Assembly: GCA_947573015.1 (NCBI GenBank)
Contig: CANPDS010000184.1
Span: 1-5,159, forward strand
Length of the DNA stretch: 5,159 bases
DNA from: an uncultured Muribaculum sp.
GTDB lineage: Bacteria > Bacteroidota > Bacteroidia > Bacteroidales > Muribaculaceae
Direction of reading: 5' to 3'
Made by a program: the position numbers and the translations under genes. Positions 1-5,159 of this stretch are shown piece after piece (position 1 is the stretch's first letter; each line of letters starts with the position of its first letter). The notes beneath the pieces are model-generated. The model was not told where the DNA came from. It did not search any database and saw only the letters and a list, made by a program, of their open reading frames with translations.

Positions 1-1
1 A

Positions 2-1585
2 CGCCTTACAACCCATAATGCATTTGCCGACAGCTACAACGCCCAACGTCTGGCAGAAATCAAAGCACCTGCCACATCGTATATCGCAGAGGTTAAAGGC
101 ACTTTCCCCGAAACATCCTACCCTACTGCTCCGGAACTTACCCTGAAACCAGGAGCACAAGTAATGTTTATCCGCAATGATTCCTCTCCCGACCATCTGT
201 ACTACAACGGAAAGATCGGCCACATTGTTTCGCTATCACAGGATTCAATCGGAGTACTATGCGATGGAGAAAAAGAGCCTGTGCTTGTAAAAGCCATAGA
301 ATGGGAAAACAGCCAATATCGTGTAGACGATTCAACCGGAGAACTTGTAACAGATATCCTCGGCACCTTCCTGCAATTTCCGTTACGCCTGGCATGGTCC
401 ATCACCATACATAAAAGCCAGGGACTCACATTCGAACATGCAGTAATCGATGCCGGGGCATCATTCGCTCCAGGACAGGTGTATGTAGCACTGAGCCGAT
501 GCAAATCGCTTGAAGGAATGGTGCTCGCAACTCCGGTTACACCAGAAGCCATCATGACCGACGAACGTGTGACAGACTATGTAAACCGCCAGTCTGACGA
601 AGCACGCAGGAGCATAGATCGCCTACCATCGATAAAAGAAGCCTACTATCGGCTTCTGGTCACAGAGTTGTTTTCATTTGGGACACTATGTCAATGCGAG
701 GAACGGCTGGCACGCCTGATAGGCGAACATTGCCGCCGCACATATCCGCATATCGTCACTCAACATCGCGATCTTATCACAGACATGAGAACAGAAGTGG
801 TTGATGTGGCAGACAAATGGATACCGCTTCTACGACGTATGACTGACGAAGAACTGCACTCCGAAGCCGCCCTCGAACGAATAGGTCGCAGCGCACGATA
901 TTTCCACGACACCATCCTGCGCCTCTTCGAGCCTATGTTTGAGCGCATCACAGATGTCGTGATCACTAATAAAACCGCAGCTACACGATTTAAAGAACTT
1001 ACCACCGATCTGTTTCAGACAGCCAAAGCCCGACTGCTACTGCTCGATGCAATCGCCTCGAAAGGCTACACCATATCCACCTACCTCAACTGCAAGCAGC
1101 GGGCCATAGCCGAAGCTACCCGCGACCGCACGAAAAGAATGCGCAAAGAGCGAACAAAGCGAACAAGCAAAACCGCCAAAGACGCCACACCTAAGTCCGT
1201 GCACTCCCTTTCAACGAATTCCGACATGGAAACCTCCGACAGCATGGAAGTCAAAGTAAAAAAAGAACGTCCGAAGAAAGAGCCTAAAATCCCATCGTGG
1301 GTAGAAACTTACAACATGTACTCCGACGGTCTCACTCCGGAGACCATTGCCGAACGAAGAGGATATGCATTAAGCACAATATGGGGACATCTCGGAAGCG
1401 CAGTCAATGCCGGGAAGATCGATATAAACGACTTACTCCCGATCGAAATCACCGACCGGATCACAAAAGTCTATGAGAGCATAGATGGTCCGGCAACCCT
1501 ATCCGAAATACGTCAGCGACTTGGCAACAAAATCGGATTTAATGAAATAAAACTCGTGTTACAGTACATCAACGCTCAGAAATAA
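2..1585 (+). CDS. Pif1/RecD-type superfamily 1 DNA helicase with C-terminal helix-turn-helix domain (5' partial)
   Basis: This is the C-terminal 527 residues of an ATP-dependent DNA helicase. The frame is open from base 2, so the Met codon at 164 is internal and the true start, with the Walker A and B motifs, lies left of the window. A segment leading into LKPGAQVMFIRND (about bases 146-181) is typical of the region before the last helicase motifs in Pif1/RecD-like proteins. AWSITIHKSQGLTFE (392-436) and VYVALSRCKSLEGM (479-520) match the late helicase motifs of the UvrD_C_2 type; the SR in VALSR should carry the arginine that contacts ATP. A mainly helical region follows, then a Lys/Arg-rich linker (about 1094-1291). 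The segment at about 1295-1438 (WVETYNMYSDGLTPETIAER onwards) resembles the HTH_40 domain also found at the end of some RecQ helicases, probably for DNA binding. The specific biological role is unknown. It is convergent with the glycine cleavage operon and has no evident functional link to it. The family call is firm; the gene name is not. Confidence 0.9.
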   Translation, partial: RLTTHNAFADSYNAQRLAEIKAPATSYIAEVKGTFPETSYPTAPELTLKPGAQVMFIRNDSSPDHLYYNGKIGHIVSLSQDSIGVLCDGEKEPVLVKAIEWENSQYRVDDSTGELVTDILGTFLQFPLRLAWSITIHKSQGLTFEHAVIDAGASFAPGQVYVALSRCKSLEGMVLATPVTPEAIMTDERVTDYVNRQSDEARRSIDRLPSIKEAYYRLLVTELFSFGTLCQCEERLARLIGEHCRRTYPHIVTQHRDLITDMRTEVVDVADKWIPLLRRMTDEELHSEAALERIGRSARYFHDTILRLFEPMFERITDVVITNKTAATRFKELTTDLFQTAKARLLLLDAIASKGYTISTYLNCKQRAIAEATRDRTKRMRKERTKRTSKTAKDATPKSVHSLSTNSDMETSDSMEVKVKKERPKKEPKIPSWVETYNMYSDGLTPETIAERRGYALSTIWGHLGSAVNAGKIDINDLLPIEITDRITKVYESIDGPATLSEIRQRLGNKIGFNEIKLVLQYINAQK

Positions 1586-1710
1586 GCAATAAACACCCTC
1601 ATAGAAACTGTTTAAAATTTATTTCAAAAGATTAAATCTGTTCATTACATAAAGAGCCTGCTTTTAAACAGGCTCTTTGCATATCTGACGTATAATTTCC
1701 CCAGTTAAGC
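1586..1710. other. Convergent intergenic region
   Basis: This AT-rich gap of 125 bases separates the 3' ends of the helicase gene (+) and the dihydrolipoyl dehydrogenase gene (-). Apart from the hairpin at 1651-1678 I see no open frame, RNA gene or further repeat in it. Because both flanking genes end here, no promoter is expected. Confidence 0.7.
1651..1678. terminator. Probable bidirectional intrinsic terminator
   Basis: The arms AAAGAGCCTG (1651-1660) and CAGGCTCTTT (1669-1678) are perfect reverse complements, giving a 10-bp stem around an 8-base loop (CTTTTAAA). The GC-rich core sits next to the loop and the A/T-rich ends lie outside, so each strand reads a run of T at the foot of the stem: a CTTT end, within the stem, in both directions. 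The hairpin lies between two converging genes, 65 bases after the helicase stop and 32 bases from the dehydrogenase stop, which suits termination of both transcripts. The U-tract is short and embedded in the stem, so efficiency cannot be judged from sequence. Confidence 0.8.
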
Positions 1711-3036
1711 TCATGCAGGCAAAGCAGAATCAAAAAGTTCAGAAATAGTAGGATGTGAAAAAACTACCCTGTCGCGCAGTTCGTCTACTGTCAATCCACC
1801 TCCGATAGCAATGGCGGCCTCCTGTACAATGGCATTCGCTGAAATTCCTATCGCACAACATCCTACGATACGACGTGTCGATGCTTCTATGGCCACCTTT
1901 ACAAATCCGTCTGTCGCGCCCATCGCAGCAGCCATGCCATTGCCGGCATACATGGATTTAGCAGTAACAACCTCAGGATACGCATCTGTCGATGAAAGAG
2001 TTCCGACCTGCGCACATTCAGGCGAGGAGAATACCACAGCAGGCACATCAGCAACAGAGCCGCGCACTCCCAGAGCTACCTCGGCCTGAGCAGTAGCAGC
2101 ATGCGCCAGCATGAGCTGTCCATTACAGTCGCCTATGGCATAAATTGACGGTGATGTCGTGGCAAAACCCTCATCGACCACGATTCCTTTCGGGCCCACT
2201 TCCACACCAATCTCCTTAAGCCCAGGCGGCAGCACGGCACCTCTGCCGGTAGCCATAAGCACCACAGGAGCACTACACACATGGGCGCCTTTCTTATCAA
2301 CATAGTTCACACTGATATTTCCGCCATTGTCGGCCAACGCACGTACCTCCGCGCCAACAACTATGTTGATACCTCTGCGTCCCAAAAGCATACGCAGACG
2401 CTTTGCCATCTCGCTATCCATAGCCGGTAGTATCTCCTTACAATACTCCAACACAGTTACCTTACAACCGAAAGCATCTGCAATACACGCACATTCTATG
2501 CCGATCACACCGCCCCCGATCACAACCAGTTCCTGCGGAAGTTGCCTAAGCCGCAAAAAGTCATCGCTTGTCATAGCCAAATCCGCACCAGGCACCTGCA
2601 ATCCTAAAGGGGCCGAACCTGTAGCAACTATTATACGATGCGTAGCAGTGACCATGGATATGCCAACCTGCAACGTTGACTTATCCACAAAAACAGCATC
2701 GCCACGCATCAGCTCAACATTCGATAAAGAAGCCTCAGCACTTTGCCTAAGCCCTGCTACCACTTCATCCTTGCGATCCACAGCCACATCATAGTGAAGC
2801 TCAGGCACTCCTGCAATAGAGACGCCATGCTTTGATGAGCCACGCACCGTATCAACCACATGAGCAGATTGCACAAGAGCCTTGGTGGGAATACACCCCC
2901 TGTTAAGGCATGTACCTCCCACCATGTCGCGTTCAATCACACACACTCTGTCTCCGGCCTTACGGGCAAGAGTTGCGGCATGCATACCTGCGGGACCGGA
3001 ACCGATCACCACAGTATCAAAATTCAAAACATCCAT
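1711..3036 (-). CDS. lpdA: Dihydrolipoyl dehydrogenase (E3 / glycine cleavage L-protein)
   Basis: This is a complete 441-residue FAD-dependent pyridine nucleotide-disulfide oxidoreductase. It reoxidises dihydrolipoyl groups to lipoyl groups and passes the electrons to NAD+. The N-terminal FAD-binding motif GSGPAG is at residues 12-17. The redox disulfide motif GGTCLNRGCIPTK is at 40-52, with the cysteine pair Cys43/Cys48. The NAD-binding motif GGGVIG is at 174-179, the ATGR segment at 262-265, and the second FAD contact IYAIGD at 298-303. The C-terminal dimerisation domain begins near 333 and ends with HPTISE, whose His428 and Glu433 have the spacing of the catalytic dyad. This dyad and the CxxxxC pair favour dihydrolipoyl dehydrogenase over mercuric or glutathione reductase. 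The protein is slightly shorter than many family members. The ATG at 3036-3034 is five bases after the gcvPB stop, with no Shine-Dalgarno, so the two are co-transcribed and possibly translationally coupled. The location implies service as the L-protein; sharing with other lipoyl complexes cannot be excluded. Confidence 0.95.
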   Translation of the reverse strand: MDVLNFDTVVIGSGPAGMHAATLARKAGDRVCVIERDMVGGTCLNRGCIPTKALVQSAHVVDTVRGSSKHGVSIAGVPELHYDVAVDRKDEVVAGLRQSAEASLSNVELMRGDAVFVDKSTLQVGISMVTATHRIIVATGSAPLGLQVPGADLAMTSDDFLRLRQLPQELVVIGGGVIGIECACIADAFGCKVTVLEYCKEILPAMDSEMAKRLRMLLGRRGINIVVGAEVRALADNGGNISVNYVDKKGAHVCSAPVVLMATGRGAVLPPGLKEIGVEVGPKGIVVDEGFATTSPSIYAIGDCNGQLMLAHAATAQAEVALGVRGSVADVPAVVFSSPECAQVGTLSSTDAYPEVVTAKSMYAGNGMAAAMGATDGFVKVAIEASTRRIVGCCAIGISANAIVQEAAIAIGGGLTVDELRDRVVFSHPTISELFDSALPA

Positions 3037-3041
3037 AACCG

Positions 3042-4502
3042 CTACTTCAGATCAAAAAAAGTAACTCGCGGATGCAAGGCCGCCTCGGTATCATCAGCAT
3101 GCGCCATCGGAGTGTCATAAGGGGCATTCTTGACAAATTCAGGTCGGGAGGATGCATCCTCCGCAATCTCCCTCATAGCACTGATGAAACTATCTATCGT
3201 ATCGATACTTTCCGTCTCCGTAGGCTCGATCATAAGCGATTCATGAAACAGAAGCGGGAAATAAATAGTAGGAGCATGGAATCCATAATCAAGCAGTCTC
3301 TTGGCCACATGAAGAGTAGTCACCCCACCCGACTTGTCGCGTAAACCGTCGAACACAAACTCATGCTTGCACACACCATCAATCGGAAGAAGATATAAAT
3401 CGCGCAAGGATTCTTTGATATAATTGGCATTCAGAGTAGCAAGCGGCCCAACCATCGACAATCCATCACGACCGAGTGTAAGGAGGTAGGCCAGCGCACG
3501 CTGCAGTACAGCAAAGTTACCTAATGTGCCGCTCACCCTTCCAAGAGAATCATCCGAACATACCAATCCATATGTGCCATCAGAATTTTTCACAACCCTC
3601 GGATAGGGCAACAGATGCTCCAGACCGGCACGCACACCCACAGGGCCAGAACCAGGGCCACCGCCGCCATGAGGTGTGGAGAAACTTTTATGGAGATTCA
3701 CATGCATCACATCAAAGCCCATATCGCCCGGCCGCGCCTTGCCGATAAGCGGATTAAGATTTGCTCCGTCATAATAAAGCAATGCTCCGGCGGCATGCAC
3801 CATCCGGGCTATTTCCGGGATATTGCGCTCGAATATTCCAAGAGTGTTCGGATTTGTCATCATCACCGCAGCGACAGTATCGTCAAGCAGCGCGCTCAAA
3901 GCATCCACATCGACAGTTCCGTCTGGCAGGCTTTTCACCTCCAGTACTGACAATCCTGCCACAGCAGCGCTGGCCGGGTTTGTCCCATGCGCCGAATCGG
4001 GCACTATAACCTTTGTGCGGCGCATATCTCCCCTACTATCATGATAAGCACGTATCACCATCAGGCCAGTAAGCTCACCATGCGCACCGGCATAGGGATT
4101 AAGCGTAAACTCAGCCATCCCACCGATCTCCGACAGCATACTCTGAAGCAACCAGTAAAGATGGAGCGCCCCTTGCACAGTATCTGCAGGCTGTAGCGGA
4201 TGCAACGTCGCGAATGAAGGCAAAGATGCCATCTCCTCATTGATTTTCGGGTTATATTTCATAGTGCATGAGCCCAATGGATAAAAGCCCGTATCGACGC
4301 CAAAATTATTTGTGCTCAGATTGGTATAATGCCGCACTACTGTGGGATCTTCAACTTCAGGAAGTTCAGGCACATCGCCACGCATCAGACTGCCGGGAAT
4401 AGTCTCCAGGCCGGCCATATCCATCCCCTCAGGGATAGCAGTACCGCGACGCCCCTTACGCGACAATTCAAAAATCAGTTTCCCATATAATTTCTTATTC
4501 AT
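3042..4502 (-). CDS. gcvPB: Glycine dehydrogenase (decarboxylating) subunit 2, P-protein beta subunit
   Basis: This complete 486-residue protein is the PLP-carrying half of the two-subunit P-protein. With GcvPA it decarboxylates glycine and transfers the aminomethyl group to the lipoyl arm of the H-protein, in the cytoplasm. Visible family signatures are NNFGVDTGFYPLGSCTMKYN (65-84), NPYAGAHGELTG (135-146), DSAHGTNPASAA (169-180), YYDGANLN (243-250) and HVNLHKSFSTPHGGGGPGSG (267-286). Lys272 in LHKSFSTPH should form the Schiff base with PLP, and Asp245 is placed to contact the pyridine nitrogen. The length is normal for GcvPB, and no frame breaks or missing key residues were seen. The ATG at 4502-4500 lies 11 bases after the inferred gcvPA stop, and its TAG stop is five bases before the dehydrogenase start, consistent with one operon. 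The leader has no Shine-Dalgarno. The identification is very secure. Confidence 0.97.
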   Translation of the reverse strand: MNKKLYGKLIFELSRKGRRGTAIPEGMDMAGLETIPGSLMRGDVPELPEVEDPTVVRHYTNLSTNNFGVDTGFYPLGSCTMKYNPKINEEMASLPSFATLHPLQPADTVQGALHLYWLLQSMLSEIGGMAEFTLNPYAGAHGELTGLMVIRAYHDSRGDMRRTKVIVPDSAHGTNPASAAVAGLSVLEVKSLPDGTVDVDALSALLDDTVAAVMMTNPNTLGIFERNIPEIARMVHAAGALLYYDGANLNPLIGKARPGDMGFDVMHVNLHKSFSTPHGGGGPGSGPVGVRAGLEHLLPYPRVVKNSDGTYGLVCSDDSLGRVSGTLGNFAVLQRALAYLLTLGRDGLSMVGPLATLNANYIKESLRDLYLLPIDGVCKHEFVFDGLRDKSGGVTTLHVAKRLLDYGFHAPTIYFPLLFHESLMIEPTETESIDTIDSFISAMREIAEDASSRPEFVKNAPYDTPMAHADDTEAALHPRVTFFDLK

Positions 4503-4513
4503 ATATGCCCGGA

Positions 4514-5159
4514 TTATAAAGATTTGACGATATTGACCAACGCATTCATTTCAGCCTCGGTGCGCATCTCAGTAACGGCGATCATAAGCCAGTGGTCATC
4601 GAGCCTCACACCGGGAAGTATCAATCAACAGGTCGACAGGAATATCGCTCGCCATCACAAACTCGTTGAGCCATGGTGCATCAGGATACGCAAGATGCAT
4701 TCTTCCGGTATCAGCCAGACGTGAGGCCAGCCATCTGGCATTAGATGCCGACACCTCATTGACACGACGCATGCCAACCGGACCCTGCAACGAAAGATAT
4801 ACGCTCACAAACAGAGCCATCAGCCCCTGGTTGGAACAAATATTACTTGTTGCCTTCTCCCTGCGGATATGCTGCTCACGTGCCTGTAGGGTAAGCACGA
4901 ACACCCGCTGCCCGTCACCATCTGTCGTAGCCCCAACTATCCGGCCGGGCAATTTGCGTATATTCACCTTGTTGCAGCATAAAAATCCAAGATATGGGCC
5001 TCCATAATTCAATGGCATACCAAGAGGCTGAGCATCGCCACATGCTATATCAGCGCCCCATTCTCCCGGCGTCCTTACAACGGCAAGGGCCGACGGATTG
5101 GCATAGATAGCCAGGAGCGCTTTGGCAGAATGTACTTCATCGGCAAGTCCGGTGAAATC
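4514..5159 (-). pseudogene. gcvPA: Glycine dehydrogenase subunit 1, P-protein alpha subunit; 5' partial and frameshifted near the C-terminus
   Basis: This is the C-terminal part of the P-protein subunit that lacks the PLP lysine and pairs with GcvPB. The frame is open from the window edge at 5159, so the Met codon at 5018 is internal; the N-terminal half lies outside. Hallmarks are CGDAQPLGMPLNYGGPYLGF (about 5054-4983), LPGRIVGATTDGDG (about 4952-4911), LTLQAREQHIRREKATSNIC (about 4895-4836) and PWLNEFV (about 4673-4653). After DIPVDLLIDT this frame reads SRCEAR and stops at TGA 4598-4596. The expected ending continues in a different frame from 4618: LPGVRLDDHWLMIAVTEMRT and 14 more residues, to TAA 4516-4514, 11 bases before gcvPB. 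The codon just before, ATA, would give ILPGV. The net shift is equivalent to +1 (an insertion of 3n+1 or a deletion of 3n+2 bases). A truncated product would lose about 34 conserved residues, so function is doubtful. A sequencing error would instead make this an intact gene. Confidence 0.88.
4621..4628 (-). repeat. TTGA tandem duplication at the gcvPA frame break
   Basis: On the coding (minus) strand two adjacent TTGA units (4628-4625 and 4624-4621) sit exactly where the gcvPA frame changes. Removing one unit joins GTC GAC CTG TTG ATA CTT CCC GGT in one frame (VDLLILPG) and restores the reading frame through to the TAA at 4516-4514. This makes slipped-strand duplication of four bases one simple explanation of the lesion. 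The repeat is seen directly; its causal role is inference. Confidence 0.6.

Noticed and set aside
164..166. ATG at 164 as the start of the helicase gene
   Set aside because: The same frame is open back to base 2, and its translation (including LKPGAQV just before this Met) is continuous with the helicase family sequence, so this Met is internal.
1811..4196. Several plus-strand open frames of 60-155 codons opposite lpdA and gcvPB
   Set aside because: They lie antisense to well-identified genes, show no recognisable family and have compositions expected of shadow frames.
4616..4630. Programmed ribosomal frameshift in gcvPA
   Set aside because: No recognisable slippery heptamer is present (CTG TTG ATT GAT ACT), no strong downstream hairpin is obvious, and glycine dehydrogenase is not known to use recoding. 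Mutation or error is simpler.
5016..5018. Minus-strand ATG at 5018 as the start of a short 140-residue gene
   Set aside because: The 47 codons upstream to the window edge are open and read as GcvPA sequence (for example WGADIACGDAQPLG), so this is the interior of a longer gene.
1..5159. Mobile element, CRISPR array, tRNA or defence-system signals
   Set aside because: No terminal inverted repeats with a transposase, no regularly spaced repeats, no tRNA-like cloverleaf and no defence-gene motifs were seen; the helicase alone is not evidence of a defence island.

Overview
The window comes from a member of the Bacteroidota, most likely the order Bacteroidales and possibly a Muribaculaceae-like gut commensal. 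Three things point there. First, the gene starts lack Shine-Dalgarno sequences. Second, the helicase combines a Pif1/RecD-type core with a basic linker and a C-terminal helix-turn-helix, a layout familiar from this phylum. Third, the base composition is moderate. The family-level placement is an inference from these traits, not from a database search.

Layout: bases 2-1585 (+ strand) hold the C-terminal part of a superfamily 1 DNA helicase whose start lies to the left of the window. It converges on a tightly packed minus-strand operon across a 125-base gap that contains a perfect 10-bp inverted repeat, probably a bidirectional terminator. On the minus strand, in order of transcription (right to left), are gcvPA (C-terminal part, entering from the right edge), gcvPB (complete) and a dihydrolipoyl dehydrogenase gene (complete). 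Gaps of 11 and 5 bases separate them.

The minus-strand genes encode parts of the glycine cleavage system. GcvPA and GcvPB together form the PLP-dependent P-protein (glycine decarboxylase). The dehydrogenase is the L-protein, which reoxidises the dihydrolipoyl arm of the H-protein with NAD+. The T- and H-protein genes are not in the window; they may lie upstream, beyond the right edge.

The main anomaly is in gcvPA. Its reading frame breaks near base 4620, about 34 codons before the natural end, at a TTGATTGA tandem repeat. The frame in use runs into a TGA at 4596-4598, while the conserved C-terminal sequence continues in another frame to a TAA at 4514-4516. The gene is therefore either disrupted or carries a sequencing or assembly error. 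I found no evidence for a new mobile, defence or CRISPR-like system; apart from the gcvPA lesion this looks like ordinary chromosomal housekeeping sequence.
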